Source: Takashimella koratensis | Taxonomy: Eukaryota > Basidiomycota > Tremellomycetes > Trichosporonales > Tetragoniomycetaceae | Assembly (NCBI GenBank): GCA_003116875.1 | Contig: BCKT01000007.1 | Location: 856,365 to 920,364 of the forward strand | DNA length: 64,000 nucleotides | Reading direction: 5' to 3' | Shown: positions 21,314 to 32,636 of the stretch, one piece after another | How the letters are laid out: each line of letters opens with the position of its first letter | How positions within the stretch are numbered: position 1 is the first letter of the stretch | Notes under the pieces: model-generated | Seen by the model: the letters and a program-made list of their open reading frames with translations, nothing else | What the model was told of the DNA's origin: nothing | Databases searched by the model: none | Translations under genes and position numbers: made by a program

Positions 21314-21791
21314 CCAGCGAGTTCGGTTTGAAAGGGCAACGACAGTCGCTATCGCCGCCTTCTTCAATCCCATAATATGATATTTCGGAGGGAGGGCAGG
21401 TGTATAGCGTGACGCAAGGGTTGCTACGAGTCGAGCGTTGTCTACAGTAGTCAGTACATCAATTCATAGTTTGGCTGCAATCGGTTGTAAAGTAGATCAG
21501 TCGAGCCTGTAAGGGAATATCAAGATTTTAGTAGTCGGAGACAGCTCGATATGGGATGATCGAGAGGAACACCTTTGCTATAGTGATATTGTACATCCAG
21601 GTGTATAGTCTGGCGAATGCGATATGATCGGTGCCGTATAAGTACCTGCTCAAGATCCACTCTCCCCGGCCACTCACAGGTCATTCCCGTCCCTCCTATC
21701 AGGCTCTACCTTTGCTCTCAATCCCCACCCTTCCTACCATTCATCATCCAAGCTCTTCACTCCTCCATCGCTCCATCCTCATTTGTCCGAG
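21314..21791. other. Convergent intergenic region
   Basis: This 478-base AT-richer stretch lies between the 3' ends of the SET-domain gene and the small membrane protein gene. No gene is seen. Confidence 0.55.
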
Positions 21792-22758
21792 CTAGGTAGG
21801 TTGCTCACCCTTCCCGTCTGACGCCAATCCCGCTTGAGTAGCCGCATCAGCCGCCCTTGCAGCTTTCCATCTCCTGATCTCTGTCTCAGTTGCGATGACC
21901 CCTTCCCTAGCTAAGGCATTCCGAGCTTGACGTCTGGTTTCGTTCTCAGCTGCTCTTTGGGCGGATTCGTATTTGAGTAGGTAGTCATCTGCATCCCCGA
22001 GCGATAGCGATGGTAGATATGTCAGCAAAGCCGACAAGGTCAGGGAAGATGGACAGAGATAGGTAAGAGGCTATAAAAGATTGAAAGGGGAACGTACCGG
22101 CGCCAACGACGAGACCGAATATGGTAGCTGCAACGAATCAGCAAAGATCTCTCTCATAGGTATGATAGAGAACCTGCAAGATTACATAGCCGTATGCGGC
22201 CCTCTCTTCACGATCGATACTGGAGCTTGTCTGACCCAATGTGAGGAGGTTGGTAATCAAACGACCATTTACCTGACGATAATAAGAACGCCTTGAGTGC
22301 CCATGTCTGCCTTTTGAACCCTGGGAACGTATAGTGGGCGGCACCTATCACGATCGACCCGTACAGCGTCCACCGTGCCATACCCTAACGGCCTCGAATC
22401 CAAGGTAAGGAGCGGGAGCCACGGGAAGACGAGAGAGATGGGGTGTTAGCTGGCTCATCTTAGGGAAAGACAGACGGCACGGGGAGAGTTCAAGACGAGT
22501 GAGAAGGGGAGGGAACAGATTGAGAGGTCCAGGAGAACTCACCTGGAGCCCGCCGATGAGCTGGAGCTCATACTACAAGTATCATCAGCCAAAACCGTCC
22601 TTGTCTCACCGACCACGACGAGCAAACCAGCAAGAGCAGAATCGAAGCGAGATCAATCAGGAATTCAAGGTGTTGAAACAAACGACAAAAGTGTTTGAGT
22701 CGCAGCTACTCACTGCTCGTTTTTGGTCGTCTAGTCGACGGCCTCGATCGTTGCTCAT
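21792..22758 (-). CDS. Small inner-membrane-like protein, possible Rcf2/HIG1-type
   Basis: A 137-aa protein assembled from five exons: 22758-22714, 22572-22543 (30 nt), 22384-22273, 22127-22098 (30 nt) and 21988-21792; total 414 nt, all GT..AG and in phase. It begins MSNDRGRRLDDQKRAYELQL, then IGGLQGMARWTLYGSIVIGA (first membrane-like segment), HYTFPGFKRQTWALKAFLLS, a second segment SATIFGLVVGADDYLLKYE, and a charged Ala/Arg/Glu-rich helix ending DGKGEQPT. Two hydrophobic helices flanking a basic FPGFKRQTW loop, with a charged helix after them, recall the N-terminal half of yeast Rcf2 (respiratory supercomplex factor). This is from memory of the family layout, not an alignment. The gene model is secure; the family is tentative. 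Confidence 0.7.
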
Positions 22759-23234
22759 GTCGAAGTGAGAGAGATATAAACAAGTGAAGAGGTGGGGATG
22801 AGAGTGTTGAGTTGAGGAGAGCAGAGCAAAAAAGTCAAATCAAGTCGAGCGAGCGAGTGAGTGAGTGAGTGGATTTCCGGCCGACGATTGATTGCAGCCG
22901 AGAAGAGTTGGACCCTGAATCGGCGTCATCGGGAATCGAGACGAAGCTTAGAAGAGGTTCTCCACCATGCACCTCCCTCTTTATACGACTAACCACAGCA
23001 TGCACGATGCATCAAGTATCGACTCAAGAGCCAAGGACAACTAGCCTACGATGCAAGACGGGATCTTATATTGATTCGTCTTTGATCGTTTACCGTAGCA
23101 GAGTGAGAAGGAGGGGTAGATACAGTGGTGAGACGGTGAGAGAGAAAAAATGGTGTCTCCTCGACCGATCTTACTCAGTCTTTGATTGTCCGTATGGGGG
23201 CTGTACAATAGATCAAACCTAGCCACTTTACCAC
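22759..23234. promoter_or_regulatory. Intergenic region upstream of the small membrane protein
   Basis: This 476-base stretch contains a tetranucleotide GAGC/GAGT run near 22848-22868. No gene is supported. Confidence 0.5.
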
Positions 23235-25337
23235 TCACACCTCACTCTCCTCTGCTGCGGGAGTAACCACCGTCCCCGTCCCTTCGCTCTCACTCTCCCT
23301 ATCTCTCGCCCATGACGGATCATAACTGGGCGGCACCGTCTCCACCCTTCCCGCATCTTCCTCCTGCCTTACCGGGACAGAATCTCGACTATTCCTAGCT
23401 CCCCTTTTTGCTGATCCAGGAGTAAGTAGTGCGGCAGAAGACGAGCTTGATCGGCCGGCAGATGAACCGGTCGCGAGGCACTCATGGTCTGGTGGAAGAG
23501 TAGCCAAGGAGAGTCGAGTGGGCGTGGAGCCTGGGGCTTGAAGGTGAGTGCGGGATTGGTTGCCGCTAGAGGAAGTGGAGGTTGGAGCGGCGTTGGGGCT
23601 GTAAGGGTCGTTGTAGATGGAGAATGGAGAACCTGATGCCGCGCCTGCTGGAGTCAGTAAGGTACTAGTTGGAAGGAAGAGGAAACGGGAGAAAGGGGTC
23701 AGACTTACCGGCGTATGCAGCAGATGGGTTATCGTAGAATGGAGTCAATCTCATCTCTCGATCGTCCACTTCAAACGGCGTATTCTCCTCGACCTCGTCC
23801 GCTGGGACCCTACGCAAATGATCAGCTCCAATCTTCTCACATTGGGTATCACCAAGAATCTAGCTGTCCAGCCAGACCTCGACTCACGGTCCTCCACCCA
23901 AAGTCGTCTTGCGAGCGGCCCGTCTTCTACGCAACCAGAAGAGTAGACCGGCAGCGGCGACGACTAGCGCTGCGATCCCACCCACAACTCCACCCACGAT
24001 CGCGCCGGTATTCGAGCTCTTCGTCCCAGCTGCTGGGGCTTCACCGCTACGAATCGTCAGCGCCCGATCTAACACTGTCCGAACCGCGGCCCAAACCCAT
24101 CAAGCTTCGGATGGACTAGGATCTACTCACCCTGACGCAATCATGAAGATCGCTTGAGCAAGGTCGAAATATTGCCAACCTACACCGAGAAACTCAACAG
24201 TGACTTGAACACTAATTGTCGGGTCTACTGTGGCGTAGTAGACGACTTGGCCGGTCCCGATCCATGGTGAAAGGCCATTGAAAGTCTGATTGGTGGGTGT
24301 GGCAGTGTTGCTCGTACCCGGAGTCAGCCAGACGGCGTAGTTGGCGTGGTCGTAGTTGACGCTCCCCTGAGTTTGTCAGTATCCAGATTGGCTCGCAGGG
24401 AGAAGGAAAGGGTCAGAAAGGGGGGAACAGGTCCGGTGGTTGTAATCGTTCATTTCGTTACACTTACGAGGAGAACAACAAACGAGGTGTTGGCTGGCGC
24501 GTTGATGGTGAGTTTGGAGTAAGGTGTATGGGTGTCGATTCGGTTATAGGTATCGGTGATGGAACCGCCTTAATAGAGGGTTGATCAGCACAGCCACCGG
24601 TATTCTACAACTAGGCAGGAAAATGAGGGTGATAATGTGAAACAGGACATACCACCACCACCGACCAGCGTGGCCGCTTCCCAAGCGCCTTCGCCAATGC
24701 CCAGTTGGGGGTTTATCGAGTCTCCGTTGTACAAAGCAGCTTGAGACGAGTTTGATACTGTTGCGCTGTCGGTTTCCAAGTGACGAGGCCGACATCAGCG
24801 ATCAGTCCGAATCAGGTCTGCACCGCCGAATCCAATGTATACCACAACATGAACTCACCCTTCATTGCCCATACCGATCTCGATAGTCGCTCCAGTGAGC
24901 TGCAACGTCCCTGTTCCCTCGAGACTCAACGTGGCTACATGCCATCCATAAGTGAACCCTGTAGCTCCCCATGTATCACCCAGATAACTCCCGTCAACGG
25001 TGAGATTGACGGAACCCTGTACCGTGCCCGTAAACCAGACTGAGGTCCCGACCCAGGAGACGGTAGCTGTGGCGCCCTGCATCGAGGTGGTGTGTGAGGA
25101 CTGACCCATCCCGATAGTCTGGTTGGTATAGTTGGACCACGAGGACTGGGTGTAGGAGACGTTCCAGCCCGCAGAGGCAGCAGAGGAACGAGCAGGCCAG
25201 TAGGTGATCATGGGCGATTGGTCGGAGAGAGTGATATTGTAAGGTTGCATGGCGTGAGCTGGTGGAGTGAGCAGGAGGAAGAGTAGGGTGAGAAGAGGTA
25301 GGAGGGGTAGGCGCAAGGCCGAGACGAGGTGGGGCAT
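23235..25337 (-). CDS. Type I membrane protein with Ser-rich cytoplasmic tail
   Basis: Spliced gene on the minus strand beginning at 25337. It opens with a signal peptide (LPLLPLLTLLFLLLTPPAHA). A lumenal or extracellular part of about 300 residues is rich in N-glycosylation sequons (NVSYT, SNYTNQT, VNLTVDG, NTSFVV, TNQTFNG) and strand-forming repeats such as ATVSWVGTSVWFTGTVQGSV, which suggests a beta-sandwich, perhaps carbohydrate binding. A single membrane segment follows (NTGAIVGGVVGGIAALVVAA) with a basic stop-transfer RRRRAARK. The cytoplasmic tail is Ser/Pro/Gly-rich and ends GTVVTPAAEESEV. This layout is common in basidiomycete surface proteins and resembles wall-stress sensors such as Mid2 only in architecture. 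At least five exons are implied; internal exon ends were read by frame continuity. Confidence 0.75.
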
Positions 25338-27315
25338 TGGGATGGGTTGTTGCTGGGTCGAGAGGTGTTGTGATCACGCCAAGGACGAAGTGGATGAGAT
25401 GAACACAAGGTGACGGGTAGGTTGGATTCGGGGTAGAGCAGACAGGAGGGAAAGGGTCGAGAGCGAGGCAGGACTTGGGGCGTAGGGTAGGGTGAGAATA
25501 TAAAGCACTAGGTAGTAACTTTAGTGAGGGAGTGAGTAGGTGCAAAGGACCTCGAAGAAAGGGCGTAGTTGGACGTTGTCGTTGACAGAGCAGACAAGGG
25601 TTTTGAAGTAGCGACAGACAGACACCGAGAGTCGGACGAGAAGCGAGAGGCGGGGCAGGCGGCAGGCGGAAGGCGGGTACCGCGGCGTACAGACGACGAC
25701 GACGACGAGGAAGTTATTTGTGGTGTTGCAAGGTAGTTTGTTAGAAGGTGAGGTGGATACGATCAAAGCAAAAGCAAGGAGACGGTGAGATCAAGTCCAT
25801 CATCAGTCATCATCGCCCTCCTTGGCCCCTCTCCCCTGGGCCTCCCCTTGATCCCTTGTTGCCATGCCGCCATGTTGGGTGTTGCCGTTGATGATTGCCT
25901 CGTCCTGCTTCCCATTGTGCCTCGCTCTCTCCTTGTCCTTTACCCCGTCTCCCCGGGTCCCCTTGCCTTCCCCCCCTTGCCCCCCACCTGCTCCCATCCT
26001 TTCCCCTCCACGCCTCAGACCGGTGCTACATCACGTTCCCAAGGCCAAGCAAAGGATCGACAGAGGTCGTGCGGAAGGACTGATTCATGGTATGTCTGGT
26101 TCACAGCATGGCAAGTGGTTAGAGGCGATGACCCAGGTCCGCTCGAGGCTGTGGGCTATGATACGATGTGCTGGGTCGTGGGTAGTAGATAGCAGATAGC
26201 ACCGCTCTTTTAGCAGCTACAGTAGCGCATGTCCGGCCTCACGGGGCTCTCTCATCACCGCCGTACCCGGAACCAAATAAAGTGCAACACGAAACTTGGC
26301 AACGGGCAGAAGCAGTCCTTTGGACAGATCTGAGCTGTTAGGCTTCTCAACAGTCCCCCCCGCGATCCTATTTCCTCTCTCCCCACCAACACGCGCCTAC
26401 CGGTCTCGCTGCGGAGATAACGGGCCAGCGCTAAAGCTCGTTTAAAAATAAACCTCCGCATCCCCGCGGGTTAAATTTTACGACCCCCCGAGGTGGGTGA
26501 CGGCGTCGGTGCCTATGTCATTACGACAACAACAACACCTGCTCACCCAAGTATGATGTATCCTCGGCCTCCGCTCCAACAGAACAGACACAGACAAAGA
26601 TAGAGCCGCAGATAGAGATAGAGTCAACAGCCAGGCGGGCAAGACTCACCCACTCGCGCAGCAGAGACAGTCTTCCCCAGACCCACCGAACTCGGACTAG
26701 ATAAACCCAGCCCCCCACCTCTCTCTCTGTTTTCTTCACCTGCAAGCGACCGAATCTATCCGTCAACCTCTGAGGACCTCGCTTAGTCTCCCACTCCATC
26801 TTCCATCCCCCAGGTCTCCATCGATCACTTGACCTGCTTGCGGCCCACTCGACCCCTCCGACAACCGGTCACCTCCGTACCCAAACACCCTTCCCAAGAC
26901 CAGTCAGTCGCTAAGCGAGGTTTGACAAATTGGGACCCCGCATCCGTGTCCCTTCGACCTCGCTTGTGGATCCCGTCGACTCTTTGTTCTGTTATTTTCG
27001 TTTCACCTCTGTCCACACATCCTCGCACTCTCGACCACCACGTCGGTTCGCTTCGCAAACCCCCACCGCTGTCCGGCTGTAAACGAAAACTTTTTTTTTT
27101 TTCTCTTCTACCTCGGTCTCGCCCACCTCGCCCTCCTCGCCCTCCTCGCCCACCCCATTCTCTTCCACCCCCACCCCTCGTCCGCCTTATCGGCCCGTCG
27201 CTTCTCATCTCCCTTGCCCTCCTCCAACCCCCAGCTGTGTATAACTACCCCCCTTCCCCCCCTTCCCTTTTCTTCTTCTTCTTCTTCCATACTCGGTTCC
27301 CCCATTCTGCCCAGC
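25338..27315. promoter_or_regulatory. Long divergent upstream region with a GATA-site cluster
   Basis: Nearly 2 kb separates the membrane protein start from the permease start. Seven WGATAR-type sites (AGATAG or AGATAA) occur on the plus strand at about 26187, 26194, 26415, 26598, 26610, 26616 and 26699. GATA factors of the AreA/Gat1 type bind such sites to switch on nitrogen-source transporters. Open frames at 25785-26192 and 26829-27401 are compositionally biased and have no protein features; the second overlaps the permease start and is best read as leader. A T run lies near 27090. An unannotated non-coding RNA or short upstream exon cannot be excluded. Confidence 0.55.
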
Positions 27316-29533
27316 ATGTCCGAGTCGGAAAACTCGTCTTCCCAACAGCCTATGAAGGGGCCGTACTCGCACCAGATGGTCAACGAGTCTATCCAGCGTG
27401 AACAGATTGGATCGGGTCCATTTGCTTCGCGCTCGGGCGATGTGACCGTTGCTGGTGGTCCCGAGGAGGGCGCCACGGTCGACCCTCACCGCAACTTTCA
27501 CTTCCTCAGTTTGAGTGAGTAGCAAAAGTCTTCTGCCTACAGATCTTGCGACCAGATCGAGGTTCTCACTGGCCGGAAGTCCGAGATCGCTTTAGCTGAC
27601 GTCCTCTCGCTCTACAGTTGGTCTTGCATACGCCGTCTTGAACAGTGTTGTGTGAGTGACGACTCCGACTCCGACTCCTCTGCCTGTCCAGATTCGATCT
27701 TGGCTAGATCTGAAACAAGAAAAGGGCTTTGACTGACTCTCACAGTGCTATGGCCACGTCTATCTCTGTCGCTCTCCCCTCTGGTGGTCCCTCGGCTGTC
27801 ATCTGGGGTATCGTCCCATCTGCCATTTGCAACCTTGCCATGGCCGCGTCTCTCGCCGAAATGTGAGTTTTCACCTCTTCTTCTCCTCAATCCTCACCTA
27901 TCTTCTCTCATAATCCTCACTCGTTCTTTCTCGCCTCTCTTGCCCAGCCACTGACATCTCCCAGCTGCCACGTCTACCCCACCTCTGGTGGCCAATACCA
28001 CTGGGCCGCGATCCTTTCTCCACCCGCTTACGCCCCCGTCATCTCTTGGGTCTGCGGCTGGTTCGCCGTCGCTGGGTGGATCGCACTCGTCGCTACCGCC
28101 GGTTCCCTCGCGGGCTCGCTCATCACCGGTGTCATCGCGCTCCTGCACGAAAACTACGTGGTTCAGAACTGGCATGTGTTCCTCGTGTACCTCGCGTACA
28201 TGCTGGGCGCGTGTGTGCTCAACATCTGGGGTCTGAGGTTGTTGCCCAAGATCAACCAGACTGCGATCATCTGGTAAGTGGCCTCCTCCATGACACACTA
28301 CTTCTGGCACATTGGCTTGGCGATATCTCGCGTGTTCGGTGGACAGATAAATTAACGGATCCAGGTCGATGGTCGGTGCCGTCATTATCATCATTACTTG
28401 TCTCGCCTGCGCTTCGCCCAACTTTGAGTCGGGCAAGTTTGTCTTTACCGAGTTTATCAACGAGACTGGGTGGCCTGATGGTGTTGCGTGGATTCTCGGT
28501 CTCCTCCAGAGTAAGTCTTGCGCCTGAGCAGACCTCCCATCGTCCATATTGCTGTCATCGCCCGCCCTCTCCTTCTTGACTTTCTGCTAACCTGTGCACA
28601 GGCTCTTTCGGTCTTACCGGATACGACGCCGTCTCTCACATGGTTGAGGAGATGCCTGAGCCCCACAAGAACGCTCCTCGCGTGATGATTGCCGCCGTTG
28701 CCATTGGTTCCTCTTCGGCTTTCATCTTCCTCGTCTGCCTTCTCTTCTCCATCAACGACGTCGACGAGGTCTTGTCTACCCCTGCAGGCGCTCTCCTCGG
28801 TGCCATGTACCAAGCGACCAACAACAAGGCTGGCGCTGTCTGCCTTCAGATGATCCCAATCGTCGCAATGGCTTTCACCGCGCAGGGTCTCATGACCGCC
28901 TCGTCTCGCATGTCCTACGCTTTCGCGCGTGACGGCGGTCTCCCTTTCTCCAAGACTTTCGCAATCATGAACAAGAACGGCGTTCCTATCCCCTCGGTGC
29001 TCTTGTCAACCGTCTGCGTCGTCATCTTCGGCTGCATCTACCTCGGTTCTTCCACCGCTCTTAACGCCATCCTCTCGTCCTCTGTCGTCTTCCTCAACAT
29101 CTCTTACTGCATCCCCATCATCCTCGTCCTCGTTCGTGGTCGATCTATCCTCAACCCTCCGTCTCTCCCGGCGCCCACGTTCACTCTCGGCCCTATCCTC
29201 GGTCCGATCTGCAACGTCACCGGATTGGCATTCACGATCCTCACGACTGTCTTTTTCCTCTTCCCGCCTGACCTTCCAGTCGACGCGAGCAACATGAACT
29301 ATGCCGTCGCAGTGTTCGGGATCGTCTTCCTCATCTCTCTCGCTACTTGGATCCTCCAAGGCAGGAAACACTTCATTGGTCCTCGTGATCTCGGCGCTTT
29401 ACTCGAGTTGGCAAGGTCCGAGTTCCCCGTGCAGATCAGCAACAAGCGACACAGCACTATCGTGGTTAACGACGCGGCGTCGGCTGAGCCTATCGTACCG
29501 ACCACTGAAAAGTCCACCGTCCCGGCATCGTAA
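27316..29533 (+). CDS. Amino acid / choline / GABA permease (APC superfamily)
   Basis: Plasma-membrane transporter of the amino acid-choline transporter group (relatives of yeast Uga4, Hnm1 and Bio5). Six or more exons; the early splices at 27514/27618 and 27651/27746 are in frame. A roughly 65-residue polar N-terminus leads to the first helix (GLAYAVLNSVVAMATSISVA), then SGGPSAVIWGIVPSAICNLA, the conserved CHVYPTSGGQYHWAAILSPP loop, GWFAVAGWIALVATAGSLAG, the FGLTGYDAVSHMVEEMPEP motif (a signature of this subfamily), SSRMSYAFARDGGLPFS and PIPSVLLSTVCVVIFGCIYL. About twelve membrane segments can be counted. The C-terminus is short and polar, ending EKSTVPAS. The substrate cannot be chosen from sequence alone. 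Confidence 0.88.
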
Positions 29534-29950
29534 GGTACACCAACAAGCAAACATCAGCATCATCGCGAGTCTGTGTTCAAAAACGCGTAATATGTAGGCA
29601 ACAAGGGAGAGTCTGAAGTAGTAACAACCGAAAGAAAAAGTACATATACAGAAGCAATTAACAAAGAAAAAGGGGGGAAAGCAAAAACGATAGTCTGGAT
29701 TTACGCAGTGTCCCGAGTTTTCGACTGTGACTGTCGTAGTCTTCGCTTCAGTTTGCAGTAAACCGTAGAGTAGATTGAGCATAGTGATCATCAACCCCGT
29801 TGTCGTATCTAGTTCTCTTGAGACACATACTGGATTACCCTACATACATACCCAATGATCAATGATACGTGCTCACTTGGCCTCTCGAGTCTTTTGTCAA
29901 TGTGACAAAATTGACACAGGTCGTAACTACTGATCGACTGACTGACAACG
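29534..29950. other. Convergent intergenic region
   Basis: This 417-base AT-rich stretch lies between the permease stop and the stop of the minus-strand gene. No gene is seen. Confidence 0.55.
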
Positions 29951-32371
29951 CTACAACCTCGCCCGGACAGGTCTTGGTCCACCAGCAAACCTCTCTCTGT
30001 ACCTCTCCCACCACCTTACCCCGATTACTTTCCCTTCATCCCCTAAACCCTCAGCAACCATCTTGAAACACGCCGCGACGATTTCGACCCTTCTCGCTTC
30101 GCCTGCCTCTCCTTCTTCCCCTTCTCCACTTGGGTTTGGGTTGTGGTCAGTCCCCATGGCTAAAACACTCGCGGCGATGTCTTCAAGGTGTGAAGGTAAG
30201 AGATGGGTCGGGAGGTGTGGCGATGCAGTGATGAGTGCGAGTAGTCGAAGCGGAAATGAGAGATTGGAGAGGAAGGTAAGAGTGGAGGCGAGGTGAGAAG
30301 GAGAGATGAGGGAAGAGGTTGAGATAAGAGGTGGGACGGAATTGAGGATTTGAGTGGTTGATAACTCGGATGACTGAGATAACTAGATGTTGATCAGCTA
30401 GTGCAAGGAGAGAGACGGAGATCGTGATGGATCCGAAGCCGAACCAGAGGTGGAGTGTTAAAGAATATCGAGAAATGAATCAACTACGAGGTTGAGAAAA
30501 CTCACTTTGATCACTAGAGGTACGTAAAAAGCTAAAAGGGAATCGATAAATGCAAGTGAAGATGTTCGATTAACTGCGTCGGTCGATGTGAATGCAGAAA
30601 AGACGGAGAGGATGAATGCGTGTGACGCGTCAAAGGCTTGTCGATGTTCGGATCGGAGTATCCACCTGTTAAGAATGAGCAAGCTGTATCTTTTCTTTTC
30701 CGACCACCTTCTTGTGGGTTTTGCGGGCGCGGGAACCTACCTCTCAGCCACGGCAAGTGCGCTAGCTACACTTGCCCCTTCGAGGCGAGAAACCAGCTGT
30801 TCAGCAACGAACAACGCAAAAGCGTCCCGTTGAGCTCCTCCTTCGCTACCTTCACCATCTCTCCACCCGCTCCCTCGCCTCTTGCAGAGTTCGTGAACGA
30901 GTTTGTCGGAGGCCCCAGATGACGCAGCGACGAGGTCAAGACATGCGTAGGTGAGTGTCTCGATGTCTGGAGACGGAGAAGGAATGGGTGCTAGGTCGGC
31001 CAGGATGAGTAGGAACGAGGATGGGAGTGGGAAGGGTAGTGTTGGCGTTGAAGAGGTGGATGGGTCACTGGTAGGTGGAGAGATTGTAGTGGTGATCAAG
31101 TCATAGGCAGCAGCCAGAGCGACGATTGTGAATGCTTCAAGTGTAACCGTGTAGTGATCTACACAACCAAATGACTGTCAGCGATACCCAAATACACGTC
31201 ACGATGTTAATATTGAGAAGAGGGCTTCAGCGGTACGTACCGATGAGAGACTGGACCAGATCCCCCGTTGCTTGTAAGCGGTCTACTTGAGCAGCGATCT
31301 CGGTCATACGGGAGGTGAACAACTCCAGTTGGGAGGTAGCGAGCGCGGGGGAGGACATGCGAAGGACTTGCAGAGAGCAGGTGAGAGCATGCACAAGAGT
31401 GAGCGCGGGAGGGGAAGTGGCGAGGACTCGAGGTGGTGAAGAAGGGGAGGGGGGAGTGGACGATGGCGTGAGGGCGAGGTAGGTGAAGAGACGATTTTGT
31501 ATATCTGGGACGATTGACTAGTGCTGTCAGCGACTGGGACACTAAACATGACTTTGAATTTGGAGGTCTGTCTTCAAGAAACACGCAAACTCCATATCCC
31601 AGAATCTAGACTTACAGACAAGTCAAGGATAGATAATCGAGACGAATCAATATGTGGTATAGCCGAATACAACGCCTCTACCACTCCTGCCGAGGACGTT
31701 GAAGTAGCGGCCAACGTAGACCCCTTGTGTAGTTGATGAAGACACACCACGATCTCTTCTTCGAGCTTGACGCGCGCTCGACCCCAGTCGATCTGGGTTT
31801 CATCTAAGGCTACCAGCAAGGAAGTGAGGATGTGCGCCCGGCCAGTGAAAGCAACTGTTGGTTCCCTCAAGGAAGATGTGGTTGAGGACTCGGTGTCCTG
31901 AGACTTGAGGACACTGCTTGAACGAGGTTGGGTTTCGTCAAGTGCTTCAAGAATGTTTCGAAGCCATCGTCGAAGTCTCCATGTTTGTCTCCTCCCTAGC
32001 TTCCCCGTACCATCGTTCGCGACCTTGGCCATAACCCCTAGCCTGATCGCCTCCCTCGCTCCATCGACCATCGCCCATCCGTCTTTCCCCCCATGTCCCC
32101 GGCTCCCTGACCCCCCAGGCGCAGGAGTTGAGGGACTCTCAACATGTAGGTCGTTGTGTTCGGGCCAGAGTATAGGTGAAAGCGCGATAGAGGAGACGAA
32201 TCGAGCCAGAAGAGGTGGAGGAAGGGTTGAGAGAAAGTGCGCGAGCGCACCGTGGATTGTTGACGCCGGGATGGAAGTGGTTGGATCGGAAAGAGCGGAG
32301 AGGAAAGGGTCGAGGAGAGCGGTAGAGGAGGTTTCGTTGGAAGAGGAGGGAGTGGAGGTGGGGGTGATCAT
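29951..32371 (-). CDS. Helical protein ending in a PTS1-like ARL, possible peroxin
   Basis: I do not firmly recognise this gene. From the ATG at 32371 it reads MITPTSTPSSSNETSSTALL, then HFLSTLPPPLLARFVSSIAL and long Leu/Ala-rich helices with Ser/Pro-rich linkers: RRQTWRLRRWLRNILEALDE, SPPALTLVHALTCSLQVLRM, LEAFTIVALAAAYDLITTTI, FALFVAEQLVSRLEGASVAS and FIDSLLAFYVPLVIK. At least four introns are required; the protein is about 650-700 aa. It ends RPVRARL, and ARL is an accepted variant of the C-terminal peroxisomal targeting signal. A large helical protein with a PTS1 is reminiscent of the peroxin Pex8, but I cannot confirm homology. It lies head to head, 265 bases apart, with an acyl-CoA synthetase ending in AKL. 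Confidence 0.65.
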
Positions 32372-32636
32372 GGTGGAGAGTGTAGTGAATGGATGCAGTC
32401 AACCGTGGTCGGTCGATGGGTGGATGCAAATCAAATTATTGGCAATGACGATTGCCGAGTGACGGACGCCCAGTCCCGAGCCGAGATCCGAGATAGCAGA
32501 CAAAGAGTCATGGGGAACGGAGCGGGGACCCGAAATTTATCAGCCAAGAGTTTCGCCCGTTGATCTCCCTCCTCTCCTCCTCTCCTCCTCTCTCCCTCGC
32601 TTCCTCACGCATCTCCCCTTGGTCGCCTTGAACGTA
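32372..32636. promoter_or_regulatory. Shared divergent promoter of two peroxisome-signal genes
   Basis: The 265 bases between the two start codons must serve both directions. The plus-strand side has the CT-rich leader usual here (TCTCCTCCTC repeats near 32575-32595). No specific factor site was recognised. Confidence 0.5.

Noticed and set aside
22870..23230. Plus-strand frame upstream of the small membrane gene
   Set aside because: Unbiased sequence without splice sites or protein features, overlapping a promoter region.
26829..27401. 190-codon frame upstream of the permease
   Set aside because: It is Pro/Leu/Phe-biased, overlaps the permease start in another frame and lacks domain features. 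It is best read as leader sequence.
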